This document shows positions 1 to 7,158 of a DNA stretch of 10,602 bases, in pieces. Location of the stretch: positions 1 to 10,602 of the forward strand of contig LUYY01000101.1 in assembly GCA_001603415.1 (NCBI GenBank), given 5' to 3'. Numbering within the stretch: the first letter of the stretch is position 1; each line of letters begins with the position of its first letter. The notes under the pieces are model-generated. The model was given only the letters and a program-made list of their open reading frames with translations. It was not told the origin of the DNA and did no database searches. The stretch is from Bacteroidales bacterium Bact_07 (lineage in GTDB: Bacteria; Bacteroidota; Bacteroidia; Bacteroidales; Tenuifilaceae). Position numbers and translations under genes: made by a program.

Positions 1-521
1 GCTTCAACAGGAAAACTAATGCCATTGAAATCAACCAAAACAAAGTAATACAAGCCATTTGTATGGTTAATAATTTCAATGGGATACTCATTCAACCACT
101 CCTCATTAAAAGCCTTTTCAGAGGCTATAAAGAATCGGATACTAATGCCCTTTTCGGCAAGATTACCAAGTAGTTTGAAATCGAAATTGCCCCAAGGTTC
201 TACCTCAGCCAACTCCTTTTGAGCCTTTTTAATGGCATTATCGAACTGTTCACGTTCACGCTGAAGCAGTTCAACCCGCGAAACTATTTCATCGGCCGGT
301 AGGCTAAGTGAAATCTTTTCGTTAGGGGCAGTGCGGGTTTCAAGGAACTTGATAGTAGACGAAATTTTACCTATCCTGGCAAGAATATCCTTCTCATCCT
401 CGTCAACGTTTCGGTTTTCCATGGATATATCAACAACGCCCAGTTCCTGAAGTTTAAGCAGGAAACTGTCGAAATCGCGGTGATAAACCAGGAAGTTATA
501 TTTATACATCGGTGTTATCAT
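1..521 (-). CDS. atpI: V/A-type ATP synthase subunit I, N-terminal part (partial)
   Basis: Only the first 173 codons are present; the reading frame continues past the left edge. The product begins MITPMYKYNFLVYHRDFDSF and has the alternating coiled-coil and alpha/beta pattern of the cytoplasmic arm of subunit I (the a subunit of V/A-type ATPases). In the family this arm anchors the peripheral stalks, and the missing C-terminal half carries the membrane helices that conduct H+ or Na+ past the rotor ring. No membrane segment is visible, as expected for this part. The ATG overlaps the stop of subunit D (ATGA), and GGAGG lies 7 nt upstream at 529-533, which favours 521 over the second in-frame ATG four codons later. 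It is the last gene of the operon visible here; a K (proteolipid) gene would be expected next but lies outside. Ion specificity cannot be judged. The symbol follows V-type naming and is not F-type atpI. Confidence 0.88.
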   Translation of the reverse strand, partial: MITPMYKYNFLVYHRDFDSFLLKLQELGVVDISMENRNVDEDEKDILARIGKISSTIKFLETRTAPNEKISLSLPADEIVSRVELLQREREQFDNAIKKAQKELAEVEPWGNFDFKLLGNLAEKGISIRFFIASEKAFNEEWLNEYPIEIINHTNGLYYFVLVDFNGISFPVE

Positions 522-1120
522 GACTCAACCTCCACGTTTTCGTAACGTTTTTTCACTATCTTCATAGCCGATTTCGAAAGGTTTTCTTCATCCTCAAGGA
601 ATCGTTTAATCTTTCGAATGGCATTTTCATAACCGGGTATTTGAACCTTTTCGTAGAGGTTAACCTTTTGGGTAGTTTTCTTACGCGCATGGTCGAGGAG
701 TCTCATTTTTTCGTGGTAGAAATCGCGTTCAAGCCCAATTTCGGCCAGTTCTTTGAGAATCTTTACGCCATCGGTATACCAGTAGGGGCGCGCGAAAACG
801 CTGTATTCCTTAACGCTAAAAATAACCTCTTGGAGAACAGGAATTTTCACCCCGGCAATTTTGATAGTTCCAAGCCTAACGTCGTCAATTTGAATAAGAT
901 TGCGTTCGAATTCACCCCAGAGGCTAACCATATACTCGTAATCCTTGATTCGTTTGGCTAGCTGGTCTTCGAGTTCCTGCATCCTATTCTTAGCGCGCTT
1001 AACCTCCATACGCAAAGCCGACTCCTTATTTTTTAGGGTAGGCAAAGCTCTTTGGCGGATTTTAAGCTGCTTATTGAGCTCGTTAAGCGAAGTTTTATTG
1101 AACTGAAACTTAATTGCCAT
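518..1120 (-). CDS. atpD: V/A-type ATP synthase subunit D (central stalk)
   Basis: The product has 200 residues, a normal length for subunit D, the rotor shaft inside the A3B3 headpiece that couples ATP turnover to rotation. Sequence support: a lysine-rich N-terminal helix (NKTSLNELNKQL), a long charged helix to about residue 70, a short central beta-rich part around residues 80-110, and a C-terminal helix with the family signature TTQKVNLYEKVQIPGYENA followed by IRKIKRFLEDEENLSKSA. The two terminal helices are expected to form the antiparallel coiled coil of the shaft. The gene starts 15 nt after the end of subunit B, and its TGA overlaps the ATG of subunit I, so translation is probably coupled to I. 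No Shine-Dalgarno sequence precedes the ATG; the upstream bases are the stacked stop codons that follow B. The partner F subunit, which binds D in other A/V-ATPases, is not seen here. Confidence 0.93.
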   Translation of the reverse strand: MAIKFQFNKTSLNELNKQLKIRQRALPTLKNKESALRMEVKRAKNRMQELEDQLAKRIKDYEYMVSLWGEFERNLIQIDDVRLGTIKIAGVKIPVLQEVIFSVKEYSVFARPYWYTDGVKILKELAEIGLERDFYHEKMRLLDHARKKTTQKVNLYEKVQIPGYENAIRKIKRFLEDEENLSKSAMKIVKKRYENVEVES

Positions 1121-1135
1121 GATTTTAGCTCATTA

Positions 1136-2458
1136 TTAGTTAGCCGGCCAGTATTTCTCAACCAATTCGTTCTTAATGGCCACCTCGGTTTTAGAGAAAT
1201 ATTTGGCGAAGAGTTGCCATGCAGTATTGAGCATGGTATCAACCTCTACGTTAACATCAATTGCCAGCAACTTTTCGGAGTAGTCGCGGGCAAACTTGAG
1301 GGCACGTTCATCGTATTCGGTGAGGTCGAAACCATTTTCCAATTTAGTTTTGGCGTTGGCTGCATCGGCATAAAGACGAACTGCAGCGTTCATTACCTGG
1401 GGGTGATCCTCGCGGGTTTTCTTACCGATTACAAGCTGTTTCAAACGTGAAAGGCTTCGGAATGGGTCAACAATAACCTTACCGGTATCGCTATCGGTTC
1501 GGAGGAAAAGTTGCCCCTCGGTAATATAACCAGTGTTATCGGGGATAGCATGGGTAATATCGCCACCCGAAAGGGTAGTTACCGCAATAATGGTAATAGA
1601 GCCACCATCGGGGAACTGAACGGCTTTCTCGTAGATTTTAGCAAGATCGGAATATAAGGAACCGGGCATAGAATCCTTTGAGGGGATTTGGTCCATACGG
1701 TTCGATACAATACTAAGAGCGTCGGCGTAGAGTGTCATGTCGGTAAGGAGAACAAGTACCTTTTCCTTTTTCTCCACCGCAAAGTACTCGGCAGCCGTCA
1801 GTGCCATATCGGGCACAAGTAGGCGTTCAACAGGAGGTTGTTCAGTGGTATTAACAAAGCTGATGATACGGTCGAGTGCGCCGGCATTTTCGAATACATT
1901 CTTGAAGAAAAGGAAGTCGTCGTTCGATAATCCCATACCTCCCAGAATGATTTTATCGGCCTGAGCCCGGAGGGCAACCATAGCCATAACCTGGTTGAAG
2001 GGTTGGTCGGGGTCGGCAAAGAATGGGATTTTTTGGCCTGTTACCAGCGTGTTATTCAGGTCGATACCTGCAATACCGGTAGCAATAAGTTCTGATGGTT
2101 GCTTACGGCGAAGCGGGTTAACCGATGGTCCTCCAATTTCGCGGGGCTCGCCTTCGATTTCGGAATCGCCAAACATGGGACGACCATAGGCATCGAAGAA
2201 ACGCCCAGCCAAATCGTCGCTAACCTTGAGCTTTGGAGGTTCACCAAAGAAAACGACCTCGGCATTTGTGGGAATACCCTCAGTACCACTAAATACCTGA
2301 AGGGTAACCATATCGCCCATAATTTTTACGACTTGTGCCAAGCGACCGTGCACCATAGCCAATTCCTCGTTGGCTACACCTTGAGCTCGAAGCGATACGG
2401 TAGCCTTTGTGATACCCGTTAGCTGGGTGTATATTCTTTGAAAAGCTTTAGTTTCCAT
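1136..2458 (-). CDS. atpB: V/A-type ATP synthase subunit B (non-catalytic)
   Basis: The product has 440 residues, somewhat short for B subunits (about 460). It alternates with A in the A3B3 hexamer and contributes to the nucleotide site without hydrolysing ATP. The N-terminal beta-barrel spans about residues 10-75, and the nucleotide-binding-like core runs from about 110. The P-loop position reads IPFFADPDQPFN (144-155) and lacks GxxxxGKT, as expected for B. A Walker-B-like strand, VLVLLTD, lies at 234-240. SLSRL at 335-339 carries Arg338, placed where the arginine finger reaching into the A site is expected, and KKTREDHP follows. The helical C-terminal domain begins near residue 350. The ATG shares one base with the TAA of subunit A (TAATG), indicating coupled translation. 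A weak purine-rich stretch (GAAGGG) lies upstream. The gene ends in three consecutive in-frame stops. Confidence 0.95.
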   Translation of the reverse strand: METKAFQRIYTQLTGITKATVSLRAQGVANEELAMVHGRLAQVVKIMGDMVTLQVFSGTEGIPTNAEVVFFGEPPKLKVSDDLAGRFFDAYGRPMFGDSEIEGEPREIGGPSVNPLRRKQPSELIATGIAGIDLNNTLVTGQKIPFFADPDQPFNQVMAMVALRAQADKIILGGMGLSNDDFLFFKNVFENAGALDRIISFVNTTEQPPVERLLVPDMALTAAEYFAVEKKEKVLVLLTDMTLYADALSIVSNRMDQIPSKDSMPGSLYSDLAKIYEKAVQFPDGGSITIIAVTTLSGGDITHAIPDNTGYITEGQLFLRTDSDTGKVIVDPFRSLSRLKQLVIGKKTREDHPQVMNAAVRLYADAANAKTKLENGFDLTEYDERALKFARDYSEKLLAIDVNVEVDTMLNTAWQLFAKYFSKTEVAIKNELVEKYWPAN

Positions 2459-4215
2459 TACTGTACCCTTCTTTCGTTAAGAATTGTTTCAAGTTCCTTT
2501 TCGTAGTTATAGAATTCTTCGGACTGGAACTCAGAGTAGTTCATTTGCTTTAGAGCGTTAATAATGCGTTTGTAATACGATGAGCATTGCTCAAATCCAT
2601 CGAAGTGGAAATTGGTATCACAAATTTGCATTACCTTTTCAAGCATGTATCGTTGGCGATTCAATGGGGTATTGCAATCGATTTTATCGAAAGCATCCTG
2701 CTGAAGCACAACAAAGTCGATGATTTCGGCTTTCCAGTAACGATCGTGGTAATCGAGAGGAACACCGTCATCACCTAATATATTGATTTGCTCATAAGCT
2801 TCTCTTCCGCGCTGGATAATGTTTTTGGATTTCATTACCAAGCTAACCCATTTTTCGCTAATATTCTTGTTCAAATACTCCTGGATTTCAGGATATTCAA
2901 GGTACTTGGAATAACTGTCCATGGGGTCGATAGCCGGATATCGTTTACTATCGGCACGTTGTTGCGAAAGCGCATAGAAACAGCGGGCAGCCTTTTTTGT
3001 TGATTCGGTTACAGGTTCCTTAAGGTTACCACCTGCAGGTGAAACCGTACCAATAAAGGTAACTGAACCGGTATTGCCATTATTTAGGTAAACAAAGCCT
3101 GCGCGGGCATAGAAGTTTGCAATAACTGCCGATAGGTCCATGGGGAAAGCATCGGGACCCGGAAGTTCCTCAAGGCGGTTACTCATCTCACGTAAAGCCT
3201 GAGCCCAGCGCGATGTGGAGTCGGCTAAAAGAAGCACTTTGAGTCCCATGGAACGGTAATATTCACCAATGGTCATTGCGGTGTAAACCGAAGCCTCACG
3301 GGCTGCAACAGGCATATTTGATGTATTACAAATGATTGTGGTTCGTTCCATTAGCTTACGACCGGTGCGAGGGTCATCAAGATGAGGAAACTCGGTAAAG
3401 ATTTCAACCACCTCGTTTGCACGCTCACCGCAGGCAGCCATAATGATCATATCGGCATTGGCCTGCTTAGCCAAAGCATGCTGAAGCACTGTTTTACCGC
3501 AACCAAAAGGCCCAGGAATAAATCCGGTTCCACCCTCAGCGATAGGGTTAAGCGTATCGATTACCCTAACGCCGGTTTCCAAAATTTTAAACGGGCGGGG
3601 TTTTTCTTTATAAGCAGTAATAGCCTTCTTAACAGGCCACTTTTGGTACATGGTAACTTTATGCTCTTCACCCTTAGAATCAACCAGAACCGCAATGGTA
3701 TCGGATACCTTATATTTACCTGCGGGAACAATTGATTTTACTGTGTACTTGTCGGTAAAGGTGAAAGGCACCATGATCTTGTGTTTCACCCAGTTTTCGG
3801 GAACCTCACCAAGCCAATCGGCAGCTACAACCTGAGTGCCGGGCTCAACAAGAGGTGTAAAATCCCATTCTGAATCAAAATCAAGGGCATCGGTGTAATC
3901 GCCACGCTGAAGGAAAATGCCCTTCATTTTTGCCAAATCGTGTTGAAGTCCATCGTAGTTTTTGGAGAGTAGGCCTGGGCCAAGTGTTACCTCAAGCATG
4001 TGCCCTTGGAACTCAACAGGAGTTCCAACTCGTAGGCCGCGAGTGCTCTCGAACACCTGCACGTAAGCCAGTTTCCCAATAACCTTGATAACCTCAGCCA
4101 TCAGCTTAGTGCCTGCGAGATTGATGTAGCATATCTCGTTTTGGGCAACCGGGCCGTCGACTTCAACAACCACAAGGTTCGAAATTATTCCGGTTACTTT
4201 TCCTTGAGTTTTCAT
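2458..4215 (-). CDS. atpA: V/A-type ATP synthase subunit A (catalytic)
   Basis: This is the catalytic subunit, which hydrolyses or makes ATP in the A3B3 headpiece. At 585 residues it has the usual family length. Residues 1-75 form the N-terminal beta-barrel. The bulge ('non-homologous region') typical of A subunits lies at about 110-190. The P-loop GPFGCGKT is at 235-242 with Lys241 and Thr242. GERANE at 263-268 supplies the catalytic glutamate region. The Walker B strand LKVLLLADSTSRWA is at 325-338. ELPGPDAFPMDL follows at about 350-361, then a helical C-terminal domain. Cys239 stands in the P-loop where many archaeal A subunits have Ser. The gene follows the DUF2764 gene by 28 AT-rich nucleotides without a Shine-Dalgarno sequence and overlaps the start of B by one base. 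All key catalytic motifs are intact, so an active enzyme is expected; the direction (synthesis or pumping) cannot be told from sequence. Confidence 0.97.
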   Translation of the reverse strand: MKTQGKVTGIISNLVVVEVDGPVAQNEICYINLAGTKLMAEVIKVIGKLAYVQVFESTRGLRVGTPVEFQGHMLEVTLGPGLLSKNYDGLQHDLAKMKGIFLQRGDYTDALDFDSEWDFTPLVEPGTQVVAADWLGEVPENWVKHKIMVPFTFTDKYTVKSIVPAGKYKVSDTIAVLVDSKGEEHKVTMYQKWPVKKAITAYKEKPRPFKILETGVRVIDTLNPIAEGGTGFIPGPFGCGKTVLQHALAKQANADMIIMAACGERANEVVEIFTEFPHLDDPRTGRKLMERTTIICNTSNMPVAAREASVYTAMTIGEYYRSMGLKVLLLADSTSRWAQALREMSNRLEELPGPDAFPMDLSAVIANFYARAGFVYLNNGNTGSVTFIGTVSPAGGNLKEPVTESTKKAARCFYALSQQRADSKRYPAIDPMDSYSKYLEYPEIQEYLNKNISEKWVSLVMKSKNIIQRGREAYEQINILGDDGVPLDYHDRYWKAEIIDFVVLQQDAFDKIDCNTPLNRQRYMLEKVMQICDTNFHFDGFEQCSSYYKRIINALKQMNYSEFQSEEFYNYEKELETILNERRVQ

Positions 4216-4243
4216 TATATTATTTATTGATTAATAATCGCAT

Positions 4244-5107
4244 TTATAGTTTCTCGGAAAGGTTATAGGACGATTTCAGATCATCGAATAGCCTTTTGAA
4301 CAGTTCCTCACCGGTTTTAGCATCGAGCTTTAACCAACGATGAACAATACCGGCACGAATAAAGAAGCCCAGTATGAAGTTGATATTAAAATAATCCCAA
4401 GTGGTTAATTCGACCGACATATCCCATTTAATGAGATCGAGCTTACGTTCGCGCTCCAGGATATCAGAAATGTCGGTAGCCTGTATCAACCTATCAATGT
4501 AATCGACTTCGCGCTTGAGTCCAAAGTCGGCAGCCTGACTTTTAACCAAAACCTCAGTTAGCCAGTAGTTGCCAACCATTTGGGTAGCCGGGTCAATGCC
4601 TAAGCGGCGGCAGTTAAGGGCTGCCATTACGTTGTTGAGATCGCGCTGAAAGCTAAACCAGTACCGAATAAAGTCGTTATTATGATTAATAGCAAGGCTA
4701 TAAAACGATTCGAGAAACCGAACTTCGGGTAGTTTTTCCACCTCAAAGATATCCTTGGTTTCCTCGTCCTGGTCAACCACCTCGTCGGCAGAGCGCTGCT
4801 TACCGGTGTAGCTGTAGTAAAAATCCTGCATGTATTGGGGGAGCAGATGTATATTCTCATCGAGCTCATCGAAAACAAACTTCTCAAATGATCCCAAATC
4901 GTTAAACTCAAGTCCACGGTTAAGGAGTTTGTTGAGGAAGTTGTCGTTATCGTAGGGTAAATGCAGGAACTCTACCAGGCGGTAATCGGAAGGGGAAACC
5001 TGTTCCTTGACTTCCTGTTTCAAAGCGTTAACGCTGAAATCCTTTCGGTCCTGATCCATGATCAGCTCCGGAAGGCCAGCCACCAGGTAGTAGTAGTTTC
5101 GCATCAT
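4244..5107 (-). CDS. DUF2764 family protein of the V-type ATPase operon
   Basis: The product has 287 residues and no signal peptide or membrane helix. It begins MMRNYYYLVAGLPEL, the N-terminal signature I associate with DUF2764 proteins, which sit between E and A in V-ATPase operons of Bacteroidota and Chlamydiae. The frame is open upstream to a TTG at 5122. I chose the ATG at 5107 because GGAGG (5116-5120) lies 8 nt before it and it follows the stop of E by one base; the ATG at 5104 is equally possible. The protein looks mostly helical, with an acidic linker around residues 108-125, a segment FQRDLNNVMAALNCRRLG near 153-170, and a helical C-terminus rich in aromatic residues. Position in the operon, size and helical nature suggest a stand-in for subunit C, the socket joining the central stalk to the rotor ring. 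That role is inference; biochemically the family is uncharacterised as far as I know. Confidence 0.85.
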   Translation of the reverse strand: MMRNYYYLVAGLPELIMDQDRKDFSVNALKQEVKEQVSPSDYRLVEFLHLPYDNDNFLNKLLNRGLEFNDLGSFEKFVFDELDENIHLLPQYMQDFYYSYTGKQRSADEVVDQDEETKDIFEVEKLPEVRFLESFYSLAINHNNDFIRYWFSFQRDLNNVMAALNCRRLGIDPATQMVGNYWLTEVLVKSQAADFGLKREVDYIDRLIQATDISDILERERKLDLIKWDMSVELTTWDYFNINFILGFFIRAGIVHRWLKLDAKTGEELFKRLFDDLKSSYNLSEKL

Positions 5108-5108
5108 T

Positions 5109-5726
5109 CTACTTGCCTCCAAAAAGCATTGCTACAATTTTAGGACGCATGAAGTCCTTGAAGAGGTTCTCGAAATCGGCCTCGGTAAAGCTAACCACAT
5201 AGCTGCCATCCTTGGGCCCAATACGGAAACCATACTTGATACCTTTGTCAACCTGAACTTCCACTTCCTTATTGAGTAAGGCATGGGTTTTAGAAGTGAA
5301 GTGTTCGGTAATGGTCTTAGCCATTTCTTCGGGTACCAAAATGCGCAGGCTTACGCTCTCGGCAGAGTTTGGATCCCAACGGTTAATAGCCGTTTCTATA
5401 ACCTTTTTCATGAACTCGGCATCTTTCAAGGTATCAACTATGGGTGCTTGGTATAGCTTGGTTTCGATAAGCGAGACGATTTGCTGCTTAAGCCCGTTGA
5501 TAACCTGTTTAGCCGAAAGAGTTACCTCTGTGTCGATATTTTTGCGGTAATCGTCGGCCTCCTTGCGGGCTGCGGCAACTATTCTATCGGCTTCGGCCTT
5601 TGCATCGGCCAAAATGCGTGTAGCATCCTCCTTGGCCTTGGCCACTAGCTGATTAGCTTCGGCCTGGCCCTTTTCAAGACCTTCGCGGTATATCTTCTCG
5701 GTTAACTCTTGAAGCTTATTCTGCAT
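5109..5726 (-). CDS. atpE: V/A-type ATP synthase subunit E (peripheral stalk)
   Basis: The product has 205 residues, close to the usual length of subunit E, which forms the peripheral stalk holding the A3B3 head against subunit I. Residues 1 to about 85 form a charged Ala/Lys/Glu-rich helix (KAKEDATRILADAKAEADRI) typical of the stalk coiled coil. The C-terminal half, from about 95, is the globular domain that caps the top of B, with motifs such as ETAINRWDPNSAESVSLRIL and a Phe/Gly-rich end. It is the first gene of the operon. The ATG is preceded by AGGAGG at 5735-5740 with an 8-nt spacer, an unusually strong ribosome binding site for this phylum. In most A/V-ATPases E pairs with a G/H coiled-coil subunit; none is encoded here, so the stalk partner is either elsewhere or absent. 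Confidence 0.93.
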   Translation of the reverse strand: MQNKLQELTEKIYREGLEKGQAEANQLVAKAKEDATRILADAKAEADRIVAAARKEADDYRKNIDTEVTLSAKQVINGLKQQIVSLIETKLYQAPIVDTLKDAEFMKKVIETAINRWDPNSAESVSLRILVPEEMAKTITEHFTSKTHALLNKEVEVQVDKGIKYGFRIGPKDGSYVVSFTEADFENLFKDFMRPKIVAMLFGGK

Positions 5727-5988
5727 AGCTTGTTCCTCCTGAATTATATGATTTTTGTAAGGTTATTCAAGTCTTAATCAGATTTAAACCACTGCAACCT
5801 GTTACGGCAAAAATATGGTTAGGTTATAGGCAAAAATATGACAATTGTTATGATTTTACCAGTGATTAAATAGCCAAACGCCCTACGAATCTATATATAA
5901 ACCTATCAATCAATAAATTATGTCAAAGCTAATTAAATGTTAACAATTTCACATTAAAAATATTTAACATTCTGCAAACGTTAGCATG
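5727..5988 (-). promoter_or_regulatory. Leader and promoter region of the V-ATPase operon
   Basis: These 262 bases hold no plausible gene. Read on the minus strand, the best match to the Bacteroidota promoter pattern is TTTG (5927-5924), an 18-nt gap, then TAGGTTTA (5905-5898), one base off TAnnTTTG. Two further exact TAnnTTTG boxes (TATTTTTG) occur at 5838-5831 and 5815-5808, each inside one copy of a direct repeat, but neither has a well-spaced -33 TTTG. The region nearest the gene carries the AGGAGG ribosome binding site at 5735-5740. No convincing terminator separates the operon from the upstream enzyme gene: an 8-bp inverted repeat (5936-5943 with 5964-5971, 20-nt loop) has no T-run of the usual kind. 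Some read-through from 5989 is therefore possible. Confidence 0.45.
5801..5840. repeat. Short direct repeat upstream of the ATPase operon
   Basis: The words gttacggcaaaaatatg (5801-5817) and gttataggcaaaaatatg (5823-5840) form a direct repeat. The last 12 bases (ggcaaaaatatg, 5806-5817 and 5829-5840) are identical and 23 bp apart, about two helical turns. On the minus strand each copy contains TATTTTTG, a perfect TAnnTTTG -7 box. The repeat could be tandem promoters or a pair of protein binding sites; the sequence alone does not decide. Confidence 0.6.
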
Positions 5989-7158
5989 TTAACAATTTAT
6001 TTTATCTAAAGCAATTCTAAGGGCATCAATAATCTTATCTGCTGGTTCAATGCCTATTGATAGCCGTACCATTCCCGGGAACGGAAATTTATCGCCCCAA
6101 ACCGGTTCAACAGGCATAAGTATAGTGTCGGCATCACCCAGGGTAGGAACTAAGTGAATACTTTCCGAAACAGCTTGAATAAATGTGTTGCAGTTGTGCT
6201 GTTTCTGTAAAAAGCTATCACCCTTTAAATCAAAGGTAACAATGCCACCGTAACCATTTGAAAAAATACGTTTTGCAATACTTGACGTTGGATGATCGGG
6301 CAACGATGGGTAAAGAACTTTCTCCACTGCGCAATGCGCTGAAAGGAATTCCGCAACTAGTTTTGCGTTTGAGAAATGCTGTGCTATACGCAGATGAAAC
6401 GACTTTAGGTAATCGAGTAAACGGTATGCATCATCGGGTGAGAGCATATGCCCCACCAGCTTGCGATACTCTATGGCTTGCTTAAGCAAATCGGGATCGT
6501 TTCCGCAAACCACACCGGCTGAGAGGTTACCATGGCCTGCAAGGTACTTGGTGGCGCTGTGAACAACCAAATCGGCTCCAAAATCTAATGGTTTGAAAAT
6601 GTATGGCGTAGCAAAAGTATTATCTACAATTACCTTGGCACCAAATCGCTTTGAAATCTTGATAATTTCTGGCACATCGGCCACAATGAGCATAGGATTA
6701 GAAATGGCTTCGAGGAAAACAACAGCAGGTTTGTGCAGTTCCACAAGCCTTTCGAACTGGCTGATGGAGTATGAATCGCTGGTTGGGGAAAATCGGATAA
6801 TATCAAAGCCCCGACGGGCAATCAAAACTTTATCGATAAAGGTATTTGTTCCCCCATAAATCTCTGAAAAGAAAAGCCACTTTACAGGTTGAACGTTAGT
6901 CTGAAAAATTGAAAGGGCAATGTCAATGGCAGACAATCCCGATTGCGCTAATAATGCCCAACTGGAACCTTCAACCTTTGCCAACTCCTCCTCCGTTTCA
7001 ACAACGGTAGGGTTTCGATAACGGGAGTAAATGTAAAGTTCGGGATCGGCGGGATGATTAAGCTCATCGGCAAAAGCCTTTTTCATAGTAGGAATATCCT
7101 TCAACCAAAATCCAGAATCCCTGAAAATAGGAGTTCGAATGGAGTTTACCTTTTTCAC
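5989..7158 (-). CDS. PLP-dependent Cys/Met trans-sulfuration family enzyme
   Basis: The product has 389 residues, the normal length of the PF01053 (Cys_Met_Meta_PP) family, which includes cystathionine gamma-synthase, cystathionine gamma-lyase, methionine gamma-lyase and O-acetylhomoserine sulfhydrylase. Visible features: YSRYRNPT (44-51) with the phosphate-binding Arg; EGSSWALLAQSGLSAI (63-78); Tyr101 in IYGGTNTF, the usual ring-stacking tyrosine; Asp179 in VDNTFATPY for the PLP ring nitrogen; Lys204 in HSATKYLAGHGN, the Schiff-base lysine; and Arg365 in VRLSIGIE for the substrate carboxylate. Two departures stand out: GHGN replaces the common GHSD after the lysine, and the loop TILMPVEPVWGDKFPFPG (345-362) replaces the common S..ISHPA.MTH-type segment. 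The substrate therefore cannot be assigned. The start is GTG at 7158; an ATG two bases earlier is out of frame and stops at once. The gene is divergent from the PAS gene, and no adjacent methionine or cysteine pathway gene is present. Confidence 0.88.
   Translation of the reverse strand: MKKVNSIRTPIFRDSGFWLKDIPTMKKAFADELNHPADPELYIYSRYRNPTVVETEEELAKVEGSSWALLAQSGLSAIDIALSIFQTNVQPVKWLFFSEIYGGTNTFIDKVLIARRGFDIIRFSPTSDSYSISQFERLVELHKPAVVFLEAISNPMLIVADVPEIIKISKRFGAKVIVDNTFATPYIFKPLDFGADLVVHSATKYLAGHGNLSAGVVCGNDPDLLKQAIEYRKLVGHMLSPDDAYRLLDYLKSFHLRIAQHFSNAKLVAEFLSAHCAVEKVLYPSLPDHPTSSIAKRIFSNGYGGIVTFDLKGDSFLQKQHNCNTFIQAVSESIHLVPTLGDADTILMPVEPVWGDKFPFPGMVRLSIGIEPADKIIDALRIALDKINC

Noticed and set aside
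641..961. Open frames of 60-130 codons on the plus strand across 641-5550
   Set aside because: They lie opposite well-supported ATPase subunit genes, have no recognisable domains and no promoter or ribosome binding site; they are shadows of the real genes.
1136..2458. Loss of the P-loop in subunit B as evidence of a damaged gene
   Set aside because: A degenerate P-loop is normal in the non-catalytic B subunit, and the remaining motifs, including SLSRL, are intact.
5108..5122. TTG at 5122 as start of the DUF2764 gene
   Set aside because: It would add five residues that overlap the end of subunit E and would place the GGAGG site inside the gene. The ATG at 5107 has that site at the right distance and gives the usual family N-terminus.
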